The position numbers and the translations under genes were made by a program. Below are positions 35,627 to 48,700 of a stretch of 64,000 nt of DNA, one piece after another. The notes beneath the pieces were generated by a model that was not told the DNA's origin, did no database searches, and was given only the letters and a program-made list of their open reading frames with translations. Every line of letters starts with the position of its first letter. Position 1 is the first letter of the stretch. The DNA lies in NCBI RefSeq assembly GCF_964204865.1, contig NC_135258.1, forward strand, positions 2,843,001 to 2,907,000. The letters run 5' to 3'. This DNA is from Styela clava. Lineage: Eukaryota > Chordata > Ascidiacea > Stolidobranchia > Styelidae.

Positions 35627-35950
35627 ATCGTGCAAAGCGTTAGGAATACGCTCACCACCGCATCTCTGATTACTCTGCGTGGGTTTGTAGGTTCGAATCC
35701 CATGCGGGATAGTTATGTGCGAGAGGATTGCTGGACTCCTCGCCGTCGTAGGGTGGTTCACGCAAATGCTGGTCGGTTACGGCTTCTCCACCATCAAGTT
35801 CATGCTTAAAATAAAAAATGAAAACAAATAACTAACTAATCCCATACCCAACATGGACTGGTAACCGGACGAGAGGCCTTGGTTCGCCATATGATTAGGC
35901 CGTCTTATCGGCTTTCCTTCCCCCCCGGGATAAATATATAAATCCTATCC
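35627..35950 (+). repeat. tRNA-derived SINE, fullest copy
   Basis: The head (AAGCGTTAGGAATACGCTC...CTCTGCGTGGGTTTGTAGG) ends in a perfect RNA polymerase III box B, GGTTCGAATCC. It resembles a class II tRNA with a variable arm, such as Ser or Leu, though the isotype is not decidable. The body includes GAGGATTGCTGGACTCCTCG and ends in GGGATAAATATATAAATCC. Related pieces lie at 17668-18190, 22398-22515, 43827-43900, 56137-56325, 61690-61745 and 62048-62312. Confidence 0.8.
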
Positions 35951-36234
35951 TAAGGTCTTACGTATACATATAGCGCTTATATTTGCTAATCGTGTATATG
36001 AAGCGGTCTATATGCTTATGCTGCATGTTTGTTTTAAGCAACGTTCAGCAATATTTCAAGTACGGTATAATTTGTTAAAGTCGGCTGGATGTACATGAGT
36101 AAGCTGGGCTATTTCGTATTAGGATTGTTTGTATATCGAATATCACTCTCACTCTCACCCTTGAAGAAAGGCATTAGGGGGTCCTAGAATGCGTACAGTA
36201 CAGTTCACTTCTTATCAGTTGTATAAGTCTGAAA

Positions 36235-36375
36235 AAATATTTGTACCGCTGCATGTTTGTTTCAAGCAATGCTGGCTTTGTATTGAAGCTAGTTCAGCAG
36301 AATTCTGAAAATCAGCTTGGACCCATTGGAGTATTTGTATTGAGATCATTAATATTTCAGTGTGGTGATTATTTT
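36235..36375 (+). repeat. Duplicated block shared with 28545-28685
   Basis: Begins near TTTGTACCGCTGCATGTTTG and includes GCAGAATTCTGAAAATCAGC. It lies directly before a zinc-finger fragment. The copy at 28545 has no fingers after it. Confidence 0.6.
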
Positions 36376-36389
36376 CTATTTATTCGTTT

Positions 36390-36620
<231 letters not shown>

Positions 36621-37419
36621 GGATGCGGAATTTCATATTTTCTGAGTTTAGGAAACTTAATCTAGTAATTTAAATTGTTGTATACCAAATTATGTATATT
36701 CTGATTGGAAACGACCTGTGCATATTCAAAACTGGACCATGGGCAGAGTGGGTAATGTCAGAATATATTTATCGAGTGCTCATTTTAATCAAAACAAATC
36801 ACCAGTGCAGAAGTATTCTTTAATTTAATTCTTTCCAGATAAACCCAGATTTTAGGTTACTGCCAATCATCCTAAGCTTTAACAAATAGAATAGATATAT
36901 GGGTTATATTGTTTCAAATACTTTGTGTTATATCACATTTGAATCATTTTTTTAATTATGTCATTGGAATTTGGTCCTATTGCCTGTTTCATAATATTTT
37001 TGCATAAAACTAATTGGTGATTTGATTTTCTTGTGCTTGAATTTTTGTATTCTGTGATTAAATTGGAAACGGTCGTTTTATCGTTTTCATTCTAACATTT
37101 TTTGTAAATATTTGAATTCTCTCTGTTCATATTTATGAGTCTCTTGAAATAACTTTTTTGTTTATAAATTTGAATTTTTTTGTAATATTGCCATATCAGT
37201 CGTTAATTCATGTCTTTGAATATTAATTTCACCAGATCATGTGTCCTTTGTTGTGATGCTCATTTATCATTTGCTCAATCATTTATTTGCAGAGTAAAAA
37301 TGAACAGTTCAAATATAGGCCAGATCAAATTTAATTCGTGTAATTAGGCGTATCATAACTTCAATTTTATTCAAATGTTCTTGTCAGGGCTATAATTTCA
37401 GATTATCTATCCAAATTCT
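36621..37419. other. No recognisable gene
   Basis: AT-rich sequence with no ORF of interest and no repeat that I could match. Confidence 0.4.
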
Positions 37420-37770
37420 TCCCTAAGACCCCGCGTGATAAATATACATGGGATTCCAGGAATGCGTATGAAAATCCTATTGGATAAATCCATACAGCCT
37501 TCGTGAGATATTTTCCGCGTGAACTACATTTTTGCGATGTATTCTGGTGTAAACGATATGATCGATGTGTGTTCCACACAGTAGCGTATCTAGGTAAAAA
37601 GAGGCCCATGCTAAATTTGGGAATGCGCCCCTTCTAAGCATAAATTTTTTCAATTATAAGATAGTCGCTCAATAACGATTACTTGACGCAAATTTCATGA
37701 ATTTTGTTTTGCTTCAACTCTCACTATGCTTATTACACTAGATCACACAACATTTCCTGACCCGTCTAGA
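37420..37770. repeat. Cluster of dispersed-repeat fragments
   Basis: 37465-37520 matches 12565-12620. A hAT-like end (CAGTAGCGTATCTAGG) is at about 37579. 37680-37765 matches 17115-17205. No gene is present. Confidence 0.45.
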
Positions 37771-38704
37771 ATCGAAATTAGGAGAGAATTAGTTATAGTT
37801 TACGGAATGATCGCTCACAGCGTGCTATGGATCCTGCCACTGGCTGCATGATTTTCTTTTATCTCCATATTTTACTATAAATATGATAACCTATTTCGTG
37901 AGAATAGTGGATTGCTTCACTCCATCGGCCCTTGAAGTTTTCCTAATTTGTTTTCCCATTGTTTTCCAATACATAATCTTAGCTATATTCATAAAAACTA
38001 CTCATATCAGCTCTTTTATAACAAGCATGATGATTAGAGCTGAAACTAAGGTATGTATGTGTAATGGTCGTTGATTTACAAATTACATTATTGGCACACG
38101 TACCCATTGGTTTATGTTCACCAGGTGTTGCAAGAGACTATTTATTCACTTTTTGACTTTGGGTCATAGTGTTTTCACCTAATGTACTTGGCTGCGTCAA
38201 GCTAATGACCCTGTCTGCAGTTCTTAGTTAGTTCTGGCTCGCCCGACAGGGGATTTTCCTTGTAATTGATTCGTGTTTCTTCAGGTATAACAATTATTTG
38301 TTCTCTTACTTCTAGAAACTGATTGGTACTTCATTAGTTTATACCCGAGTGACACAAAAATTGATTACCGGACCTCACAAACTCTTTGACGAGTGTTATT
38401 GTGTTGACCAGGAAAATCTTTTAGCGAATGTTACAAGTTTTCAAGTCATAATACATTCGTGTGTATCCAGTCAAGTTGTTTATGGGGATTTGTAGAGTAC
38501 ATACTGTGATATTCGTTTCTGAAGGGGCCATCCCGTCAGAGGATAATTTCTAAATATTTTATAATTTAACTTTAATCAGCTACATTTTAGATACTGATAG
38601 AATCGTTTTTTGTTACAATAAGTCATTTTTACTTTATCTTATGTTTCCAATATGCATGCTAAATATAGTAATATAAAAACGAGAATATCGGTTGGAAACC
38701 GAAG
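37771..38704. other. No recognisable gene
   Basis: AT-rich spacer. Nothing was recognised. Confidence 0.4.
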
Positions 38705-39060
38705 ACTTATCGATCGATAGTTAGGGGATCCCCCAAAACAGAAACTGCAGTTTCGATTCATCCGCTCTTGTAACTTGCGCACTGCGCATCGCACACACAC
38801 ACTCGGCGGGTTTCAAAATTCTCTCGCTTTACAAAAATCTAGACCACTATATCAATAATTGATTGATAACTAGCTAATTATACGACATAATTCGCCCAAA
38901 ATCAATAGGCTTCTGGTCCGAGATAAGATGAATGCACATGCAAAATCTGGAGCAGATTCAATCTCGCTTTCGTGAAATATCGCGTGCATCTAACAGACAG
39001 ACAGACAGACATACATACAAATACCTATCAATATACTTACCGATCTTAAGATCGATAAGT
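38705..39060. repeat. Element bounded by ACTTATCGATC inverted ends, with ACAG/ACAT microsatellite
   Basis: ACTTATCGATC (38705-38715) is the inverse of GATCGATAAGT (39050-39060). The interior holds a CA run (about 38792-38804) and an ACAG/ACAT tract (38993-39020). It could be a retroposon with a tandem tail rather than a DNA element. Confidence 0.35.
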
Positions 39061-39769
39061 AACAATTGTTGTGATCATTTTCTGATTTATTACCATTGAT
39101 TTATCCGTATAATGCTTTTAGCTTTTATGGCCAGCAGAGTGGTGATTAGAATTGAAATTAAGATATTTGATTGATTATTCTTGCGATGAAACACGTTTAC
39201 TGTCTATTATACCATATGAATCAGTCGTTTGAAATTTGTCCGTTTTAAAAACATTTAGAATCAAAATCATTTTTCGTTCCCTAAATAGATTGCAGATTGC
39301 AGATCCAGCTTTTATCAATTTAAAAATTGTTCTTCATATTGTAGAATTCTCTCGTTTTTGATGTATGTCAGTTTAACTCCTCAAAGTTTACAATTGACCA
39401 GAATAATACGATGTTCTAGACTCCAGACTGGTGGTTCCAACCTTTTATGGCCTGTGGTTCCCTGCTCTAGGGTTTGTTCGATTTTCAGGTCGGTCGAACT
39501 TGAGTTAACTAACAGTCAATTTTACACAAAATTTCATTTCTTGATAAGAGAAAGTCGAATGAGCAAGCAATTCAGAAAAATATTCATGTCATATTAAAAT
39601 GAAACATGGCATCAATAAAATGTAAAAGATGTTTTGTGAAAAAAAAAAAACATAGAAAGCAGACAAATGAAGCGGTCATATAGAATCAAATTTGAGAAGG
39701 ATTTATATACATAAATTGCTCTCTCTTTGATATATGTATTGGTTCCATAAATACTAAAATTATTCACCA
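39061..39769. other. No recognisable gene
   Basis: AT-rich spacer; the small ORF at 39358-39597 shows no known domain. Confidence 0.4.
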
Positions 39770-39935
39770 GTGTTGCGATGCCCGAGTCATCTGAATTGAA
39801 CTCTGCCAGTGAGACTAACGTCGAGACTTAGATGATCCTTGGCTATGGGGTAAAGAACTTTTACCATACACTAATATTCACCTAATAGGTCTTCCCCGGG
39901 TTGTTAGGTTTCAGAATTTTTATGCTTATTCGATG
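39770..39935. repeat. Dispersed repeat E, inverted partner of 16805-16940
   Basis: Starts at ATTCACCAGTGTTGCGATGC and runs through CCAGTGAGACT to a CCTAATAGGTCTTCCC end. The order is the exact reverse of the copy at 16.8 kb, which additionally carries the 25-bp tandem duplication. Confidence 0.6.
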
Positions 39936-39972
39936 AACATATTTCAGCAAAGTCACTCTTCACTCATCCAGT

Positions 39973-40141
39973 GCTTTGAATGTCCATATACAAAGAGAGA
40001 GGAGCCATATTCTTGGTAAACATGTGACAGGGGCTTTACACATCAACGTATTTTGAATAAACATATGAGGACGCATACTGGAGAAAAGCTATATTATTGT
40101 GAGATATCTAGAAAGTGTTTTACGCAATCCAGTGCATGGCC
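39973..40141 (+). pseudogene. Decayed C2H2 zinc-finger fragment
   Basis: The frame reads EPYSW, a stop, then TCDRGFTHQRILNKHMRTHT, a TGEKLYYC linker and a second finger start. In that start the second Cys is Ser (CEISRKCF). The first Cys of finger 1 is Trp. Similarity ends at SSAW. It is a dead remnant of a gene like those upstream. Confidence 0.65.
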
Positions 40142-40741
40142 ATCGTTTGCTGATCTATAAAGAGCTATTTAGTCAAAAAGTTGATGGTTTTCGATGGCAT
40201 CCATAGATGTAGTTCATCATTCCATTTATCTGTAACTTCAGACGTCTATAGATAGAGATTCTTTCGATATGTAAAATCGACATGTGTCGGGCTGGGAATG
40301 GTTAACCGGTTAATCGATTTTAGATTTTAACCGTTAACTGACATCTCAGGTACAAATCATCATTTTTATAATGTACAATTCTTTCAAAAATGTTCGTTTG
40401 TTTGATTTACTACGGTGCGCTCTCCGGAAACTCAAGAGCAACGTGCCGAAGAACTCAGTGATGCCAGATTATCGGTCAGCGTAGACAGCCAAGTTGGCTC
40501 ACTTAAGTTATGTTTCGACTGATGTGTGTTATAAAGCATAGAGATGATACATTAAATCATTAGAATCAAAATTTTGGAAATTTAATCACTCCATTTAACC
40601 GAATATGAATGTACTACGCTTATAAAATTGAACGATTATCGCAAGACTGGCATAACTGCAATAAATGAATATTGCGAAACACTTTTCTGGAACACAACCT
40701 AGTGCCCATAATTAAAATGAGGGAACATTTCTTACACATAT
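40142..40741. other. No recognisable gene
   Basis: AT-rich spacer. At about 40288-40345 GGGCTGGGAATGGTTAACCG and the following GGTTAA/TTAACC motifs look like a hAT end with subterminal repeats. Confidence 0.4.
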
Positions 40742-40749
40742 ATCTAGAG

Positions 40750-41883
40750 CTGTGGGTCGCGATCTATGGGTCGCGACCCACTGGTGGGTTGCAAAAGGAA
40801 TCTTAGGGGTCGTGAAAAGATGTAGAAAGCTTTGATTAATTATACTGGTTATTAGGATCGGTGGCGAGTCGAATACGTAAATCTTCATAAAACAAAAGAA
40901 GTTGAATTTAAATTCTAATTTGTGAAAGTTTCCTTTTTACGATCTTCTCAAAGGAACAAAAATTTGCTACACATAGAATGACCATGTGGCTTTTTTACGC
41001 ATAGCAGTTTTGTACACTGTACAGCACTTCTTACCGTGTTTCCCCAAAATTTAGACAGGATTTGGATTTATTTTCTTTTGAAGAATAACACTATGTTTTT
41101 TTTGGAAGTGGTCTTTTATGTTCATTTATTAAAAATAAAATTACATTGTAGAAAATCACGAGATTTTTTTAATAAACATTAATTAAAAACCGACATCCAT
41201 TGTTTATATTTGTATTTCCTATACTAAAATCAAGTGACAAATATCATAATTGTGATCTTCACCTTATCTCAGGCCATTGAACCTTTCCTCTCCCACACAT
41301 TTTAAATTTATTTTAAGGGTAGGGTTTAATTAGAATCATTATTAAAATTCAAATTAGGTTTATTTTCAGGCCAGGTCTTAATTTTGAGGAAACACGGTAA
41401 TTTTGCGATTATTAGCCATTGCTGTGTTCTGTGTTAAGTCATAAGAAAACGAACGAAAATAGAACCAACAAAGTTATTTTTTTGTGTGGGTGCGCTGCAA
41501 CTGGCGATTGTAGTTTTGATCTTACTTAGAAGCAGTTGTAATATTACTAAGCCCTTAATATAATGGATGAATGGTTAAAAAATCAGTTGATGTCAATGAC
41601 GATGAATCGCCAGTTAGTCAAACGAAAGATAAGCCAAGTCAACCACAGTCAAAGCGAAGAGTGAGAAGGTATGATGACACATACTTGGAAATAGAATTTA
41701 CAAGGAATGAAGAAGAAAAAGACCCGCGTCCGCGATGTGTTGTTTGTTATAAACAACTTGCAAATGTGAGAATGCGTCCAAACAAACTGCGTCGCCATCT
41801 TGAGACTAAGCATCCCAAATGGGTCGCCATAAGCTGTGGTAATGAATAGTGGGTCCCAACTCTGAAAAGTTTGGCAACCACTG
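40750..41883 (+). mobile_element. Internally deleted hAT element retaining a BED finger
   Basis: ATCTAGAG occurs immediately left (40742-40749) and right (41884-41891), a perfect 8-bp hAT target duplication. The right end on minus is CAGTGGTTGCCAAACTTTTC. The left end begins CTGTGGGTCGCG and is decayed. Of the 1.13 kb only the BED-finger coding start remains, followed almost directly by the 3' terminus. Confidence 0.8.
41563..41849 (+). pseudogene. Stand-alone BED zinc finger (ZBED5/FAM200-like hAT N-terminus)
   Basis: From ATG 41563 the frame would start MDEWL; one base missing in the A-run at 41577-41582 moves it to the frame of the ATG at 41571. That frame encodes 92 residues. RRYDDTYLEIEFTRNEEEK is followed by PRCVVCYKQLAN and KLRRHLETKHP, which is a full C-x2-C...H-x4-H BED finger of the hAT type. 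Translation stops 11 residues later, where the transposase core should begin. If expressed it would be a DNA-binding domain without catalysis. Nothing shows expression. Confidence 0.7.
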
Positions 41884-42930
41884 ATCTAGAGTGCATAGTA
41901 AGGAGCCTGAAGCGGAAGTAATATTAGGTCTACCGTCCAAACAAAGGAATCACAGGTTTGACCAATTACGGAAGAATGAAATGTATAAATACAATCTAAA
42001 ATTGTTGAAAGAAGGCTGCCCCACTCAAGCGTTCGTTACGTGGAACTTTCATATGCATGCAAGGACGCGTAAGTCCCAAAGTGGTAAAATTTTGTGCGGT
42101 AAGTTACCGCGGCCCATCTTATCTGCAGACGATACGGACGATTTGTTATTTACAGACCGAGGTTCAATAATGATTGTGCCGAACGGATAATATGATTAAA
42201 AAAATAGGCAGAAGTCTTTTTGAGCGACATGAACGAAAACAGATAAAAAGACGTAGGTACGGAAATCCGTTATGTTATGAATGAGAACTATAGCCACATT
42301 GTTTATGGGATTCCGTAGATGTTTAAAGAGTAAATTTGGCAATGATGTTGAAACAGAATCAATGCTTTACAGCAAATAAAATGTTAATGTTAGAAGAAGA
42401 AATAAACAATGTGACAACTTTAAAAGAAGGCGGAATAAAAGCTAGGTCGCTAATTTTTATCGGAAATCTCATGAAAAGTGCTGTCAAAATAATGAAAGGA
42501 ACATATCTTATAGATTGGAAGATGATGTGAACGAGGAAACTATCGATAAATTTGCAGCCGTTGTCAATCTGCGCTGGACTAGTTTATTCGGCGATGCTGA
42601 ATATATCCTGCAGCATAATCACCAGATAAAGTTGCGACAACCAGAACTGCTTCCGAATGAGCAGAATGTACTTTAGCATCCCACTTGAGTGATAAATATT
42701 TATACCATGTCAGGAAAATTTTATTGTTATTCGTAATATTGTGATGTCACGCCTCACGCTTTTTAATGCAAAGAGAGGTGGTGAGCCCAATCGTGTTCTT
42801 ATGAAAAACTGAGGAAATGCTAACATCATCTGTCGACCAAGAGTTGGTGAAAGAATTCAAAGTAATGTACCAGGGTAGTAAAGAAAACAATCACCTTGTG
42901 CCTGTTCTTGTTCTCATCAACTGTGTCTTG
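41884..42930 (+). pseudogene. Crypton-like tyrosine recombinase relic
   Basis: Pieces in order match a family of animal tyrosine-recombinase proteins. NHRFDQLRKNEMYKYNLKLL (about 41948-42010) is the N-terminal segment. DDVNEETIDKFAAVVNLRW and following (about 42522-42670) belongs to the middle. A frameshifted SRLTLFNAKRGGEPNRV (about 42747-42805) is the catalytic-Arg box. VKEFKVMYQGSKENNHLVPV comes after it at about 42850-42905. Frameshifts and stops separate every piece. The downstream H-x2-R and Tyr motifs are not visible. Such enzymes integrate circular DNA by recombination; this one is dead. Confidence 0.55.
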
Positions 42931-44127
42931 ACCTTCTAGTAAACCCAGATAATCGCAAAAACAGTGCGTGTTTTTCAACCTCATTCTATCAGTCGCTTCG
43001 GTTTTCTAATCTGAGAAAGCTCATTTATACAATCTGACTTTAGTTACTGTTGTCGTGAGCTTTCATGTATTTATTTTATGGAGTTTTTGTGAGTAATCGT
43101 TTTTTGTTCAGAACGACTGGATTCTGTGACATGATCAGATTCGACAGAAAAGGAAGTAGCAAATACAGATTATTTTGCAAGCTGAATCCCGTAGATGCAA
43201 ATCCTATAAAGTTAGATAATCTTTTTATAGTTCAACAGTATGTAAAATGGCAGCCTCAAGAAAGTGAGTTATTGGAAAATAAAAAGATGTTATCGAGGTC
43301 ACTTCTCAAGAGGGGAACAAAGGGAATCTGAAGTATGTATTTCAATTTCGTCAGCAAGTAATCTACCGAATAGTGCAGTTGGCAGCAATGAAATGTGTCA
43401 GATTTAGCCTAGCTATTTCCTTGCCAAGCTTACATACTTTATACAATTTCCAAGTGGATTTGTCAAGATAGGTAATACACTTTATTTCTTAAATCAGATT
43501 TGGGTCAGATAAAGTTGTTCCTGGAAGATAATCACATATTAGAGTCCATCACTGATACAAAACCAGGGAGTCCGGGATAGTTCACACAAAATTGTTCCTA
43601 CAAGTTGTAAAAACTGTTTTGATTGACCGCAAATTGCTTGTTGTCTATGGCTATGGCCATTTATTAGCAGTCTACACTAATCAACTCGAAGAAATAACGT
43701 ACCGGTACCTCGGATTATCTGATGTGTTTGTTTTCAAATATAAAGACAGTCAGCCATTAGATTAGTCACCTGGTGACTGGTTCAACTTGAAAATAGTTTT
43801 GGGCTTATTTAGTGCGAAATTGGATAGGATTTACCTATTTATCCCTGGCGAACCACAATCTCTCGTACGTATACCACTCCATATGTCGAGTATTATTAGA
43901 TAGGTATGCATGCACTTGAGCTATTGTGAAAAGGACTCCTTTATACCGTACCTATGCCAGCTTGCGATACCCTGCCAGTAGCTGGTTTAGTTACAATCGC
44001 GAAAAAGCACGCTGTGCCACTACCCTGAACTTTTTTTTTGAGTCAATACCGGCAATTAAATAATGATCACAAATAATAGATTGAAACGAAAGCTACAAAA
44101 AGTAACGAAGGAAGCCATAATTCTGTA
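42931..44127. other. Unassigned region with a SINE fragment
   Basis: An 88-codon ORF at 43065-43331 shows no known domain. 43827-43900 is a minus-strand SINE 3' piece with an internal deletion (TTTATCCCTGGCGAACCAC). Nothing else is recognised. Confidence 0.4.
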
Positions 44128-44162
44128 ATGGAGGGTATTCACCTCTTTAGCGCCTCCACTGG

Positions 44163-44551
44163 ATAAGTATAAGTATAAGTTTATTTCGACTCCATAATCA
44201 GCATAACAATACATTTGACAGATAAAAACATATAAATAAAATCGGATTATGAAATCAGGGGAGCAAACAAAACCTTAGATAAGGTTTATAACGTACAAAA
44301 TATAAGATGAAAGGTTTTGCCAAGAGGAAGTGGTACGTGTTTACTCACCTAAAATTATCAAGTTATTTCACACACGCTCACATGCACCCACCAGCCACAC
44401 ACACACACAACCACTGAGAAGTTATTTAAGTAAGAATGAAACGCGATAAATTTAGGGTATACTATACAGTAAACAAAAAAAATAAATAAATAAATACTAG
44501 AAAAGAAAATTATCTGCCACACCATATTGATATTTTTGTAATGGTTGCCAT
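44163..44551 (-). repeat. Dispersed repeat A, copy 2
   Basis: Same element as 18974-19357, with both boundaries in the same place. It holds a CA microsatellite at about 44396-44411. It sits about 30 bp inside the left end of the large transposon. Confidence 0.65.
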
Positions 44552-45535
44552 TGCCAAATTGATCGATCTTCTAATCGTTAATTAGGTATATAAAAGGAAG
44601 ATTCTATTGAAAACATATTGCCAAGCTGATTATAGTTGGAGTCAAATGCCAAGTTGCCCAACCAAAGTTGCCAGAATTGGGTGCATGAAGAGGTGGGCGA
44701 GACCATTTCATTCCCCAAATTAGAGCCTATTATTGCCAAATTATAGTCCAGATTGTAATAAGTAATTAAGTTACCGGTAACAGTAAAATTACTATAATTA
44801 AGTAAAGTAGGATGTGGAAATAAATTGGTTACAAAGGGTCTAAGTGAGGTTTTTCATTCTTGGGTATTGATTTCAGACAAGGATATGTGAATGAGGTTGT
44901 TATTTCACAGGATATCGGGAGTCTTTTTTTGTTTTTTTCCGTATGTGTTTTACTTCATTTAATCACTTTGAAGTAACCTGAAAAACAAAAAATAAAACTG
45001 CGAGTAGATGTTTCAATGATTGGGTGAAGGGGAACGCTCTGAACTATTTATTACAGGCAAAAAATAATTGTTTAATTAAATGGGATGTATTGTCATTATA
45101 TAGCGATGGATAGAAGATCTATGATGACATTCTGCTTGGGACAGAGAAAAATTTATCACACCATGCAAAAAACACACAAAATTTTACTATCTATACCTTG
45201 GCCAACAAGTCAACTCAAACACCATGCCTTAACATAAAACGCATGCATACATAAATGATATAAAAACCACATCCAATTACAATGACCCACAGCAAATTAA
45301 AATCTGAAGGGGAGAATCCAACATAGCTCTACTGCTCGCCTAGTTGCAATAATTAGTAACCTTGCAGGAACAATATTGTACTATCTACAACCCTTATACC
45401 ACCACTCAAACATAAGACCAAGCGTGTATGATAGGGACATCACAGCTAGAAAAAGATAAAAACACGAGCGTGAAGTGATAGAATGTGTGCAGTTATTTAA
45501 AGAAAATATCATCCGAGTACGTTAGCTACCTATAT
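44552..45535. other. No recognisable gene
   Basis: AT-rich DNA between repeat A and the LINE tail, presumably left-arm sequence of the large transposon. Confidence 0.35.
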
Positions 45536-45744
45536 ATTTAAAAAAAATATATATATACTCATGCATGTCACAATACCATTTCTTTGGTGCTGGACTAGTT
45601 CTGGCCAAGTCGTGGCAAGATATTATTATAGTCGTGGCACAATATTATTATAGCTGTTCAACATTTTCATTAAAACAATAATGTGCAAGTGTGGAGTGTC
45701 CCAAGTTTTTGTCATCGAATACCACCAGTAGTAATTTTTAATAT

Positions 45745-48700
45745 TTAATATTTGGAAACTAAATGAGACTTGACTTGTTTTTGAAAAGATTTTTTGGACT
45801 TTAACGTCTTCAAATTTAAGGGAAGAGAATTCCAAAGTTTGGGTCCAGTAAAAGACAAGGAATGCTGACTCACGGATTTACTCATGAAAGGTACGAATAA
45901 ATCAGAACTACTTCTTCGGTTGGAGGTATTTTTGACAAGTATGTCATTAAAGCAATTGGGCAGCGCATTATTATGGAAGTCGTGAGCTAGAGATAGTATT
46001 TCAAATTTCATCATATCTTCAACCTTAAGTATATTTAGTGATTTGAAGTAAGAGTCTACACTTTCACGTTTTCTTCTACCAAAAACTATTCTTAAAAAAT
46101 TATTACAAATACTCTGCAGTTTTGAGACAAGTGTTTTATTACCATGAAGCCAGACTGAACAACAATATCGAATATGGCTAAGTAGTAATGATTGAAACAT
46201 TGCTAGTAGAGCTGATTGATCAACACACTGGGATACTTTGGCAGAAATTGCTAGGTTTCTTTTTGTTTTACCAATAACATGCATTATTTGTGATTTCCAT
46301 GACAGATTTTCATCAAAGATAACTCCTAGAAATTTTATTTCTTTCACTCTTTCAATTTCATTGCCATTGAGCAGTAGTTTTTTTGAACAACTCACACTTT
46401 TATGCTTGCTTGGATGGAATAATACAAATTTAGTTTTGTTAGCATTCAGAGATAATTTATTAACTAACATCCAGCTATGAATGTTGGTTAGTTCTTGGTT
46501 TGCAACTGTGAATAGATCTTCAAGGTTTTCCCCATGAAAAATCAAGTTAGTGTCATCAGCAAACATGATCGACTCAGAGGATTTCAGACACCTGGACATG
46601 TCATTAATGTAAGCTAGAAAAAATAATGGGCCAAGTAAAGATCCTTGTGGAACTCCGTGCTTCATGACACAAATATTTGTAGAGAATGAGTTGTCATATT
46701 GCACAATTTGCTTCCTGTCTTGAAGGTAGCTCTTGATCCAATTGAATGGAACGCCTCTAATTCCATAGTGATAGAGCTTACTTAAGAGGATGGAATGGTC
46801 AATGGTGTCAAAAGCTTTTGAGATATCAAGAAATATTCCAATTGCATGTTGTTTGCATTCAAACGCATTGGTCAGTTTGTGTACCAAAACATTAGCAGCC
46901 ATAGCAGTGGAGTGATGCTTGCGGAAACCAAATTGATGCGAGTGGAAAACATTGTTAGTTTCAAAGTAGTTTGACATTCTACTATACATTATTTTTTCAA
47001 GAATCTTAGAAAATGATGGTAAAAGACTAATAGGTCTATAGTTTCCAAGATCTGAAACACTACCTTTTTTAAACAGAGGAAGAACTTTGGATGTCTTGAA
47101 GCTTTCAATGAATAATCCACTAGATAGTGAAAGATTAAATATATATGTCAGGATATCAATAATATGTTCTGGAACATATTTCAATATTTTAAATGGAATA
47201 CCATCGATTCCAAAACTTGACTTGGGCTTCATATCGCGTATAATATTTTTTATTTCTAATGATGTAGCTGGCCTTAAGAACATGGATGAGGATTCTTGCT
47301 TCCCAAGATATGAAATGTAATTTTTGTCACAGCCAGCTGGTTGTGGCATACAGTCAAGCAGGCTTTGTGCCACTTGGGAAAAGTGTTCATTAAATTTATT
47401 TGCAGTTTGTGTATTACTGCAATCAAGTCCAATCAAAGGACAAGAATTTGTTTTATTTTTACCAATAAGCTCATTAATTGTTTTCCACACTGCCTTGATG
47501 TTGCCTTTGTGAGAAGCAAATTTAGATTTGTAATAATTCGATTTCTTTTTGTGGAGCAATCGAGTATAAAGGTTCCTGCATTCATTGAACTGTAATTTGT
47601 GCTTGTCATTTATGTTTTTATTGTTAATTAATTTCTTATAAAGTTTTTGTTTGACTTTGTTGAGTTTGCGTAACTCAGCATCATACCAAGGTTTGTTTGA
47701 TCTGTTTGTCTGTTTTTTGTAAGGAAAAGATTGAGAGTAAGCAGTGGAGAATTTTTCAAAAAAATTTTCAAAGCAAGTGTTGGGATCCTGGATGCTGCTG
47801 AAGTCATCAATATCAATAGAATTCAGTTCATTCTTAAACGTATTCAAGTTGGACGAAGTAAACTGGCGATAAAGCGTTTCAATTCTGGTCTGAATTTGCT
47901 TTTCTAGAAGAGAGCATTGTACAATCGGCAGATGATCAGAAACACATTCTGCTAAAACAGCACTGTTAATTTTTTTATCATATACGTTTGTCCAGATATG
48001 GTCTATACAGGTAGCAGAACTTGAAGTTATCCTGGTGGGGCAGTTTATCAAAGAATAATAGGCCAGGTTGTGCATAATATCAACAAATAGGCTGGTATTC
48101 ATATTGGACTCATCAATAAGATTATAGTTGAAGTCACCCATTATATAATTATAATTCAACCTGTTCATCTTTGAGAGAACTTGGGACAAGAGATTCCGAA
48201 AGTTAGCATTGTTCAATTCATCAGTTAGTGGTGATCTATAAATAGTACCGCAGGTTATTGTTTTATTTTCCAATGATATGTCAATGAATATAGATTCAAA
48301 AACCTTTTCGCACATTATAGTAATATCTTTGCGGACAATGTATTTCAAATCATTTCGAATGTAGAGACCAACACCACCACCTCGGTGATGAGATCTACTA
48401 TTAGAGATAAAAACATAGCCATCCAGTGCATTGAAATGGCCATTTGTACCAGATACAATCCATGTTTCATTTACAGCAATTACATGAGGCTTACAATTCA
48501 GTGAATTAACTAGTGCTTCAAATTTTGTGAAGTTTTTGAAAGAGGCTAAAGATCTGATATTGATGGAGAGAGTCATGAAACCACTTAGTTTAAGGCTGTC
48601 GTTGAATTTAAGGGCATTGACATCACTGGAGCAGATATATTGATTTGAGCAATTGTACAAGAAAACACTATCAATGTTGTTGAATTCATCAGTATCAGTA

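Noticed and set aside
38993-39020. ACAG repeats as a CRISPR-like or regulatory array
   Set aside because: It is a simple microsatellite at a retroposon-like tail.
43065-43331. 88-codon ORF as a gene
   Set aside because: No domain, no neighbours of matching kind, and surrounded by relics.
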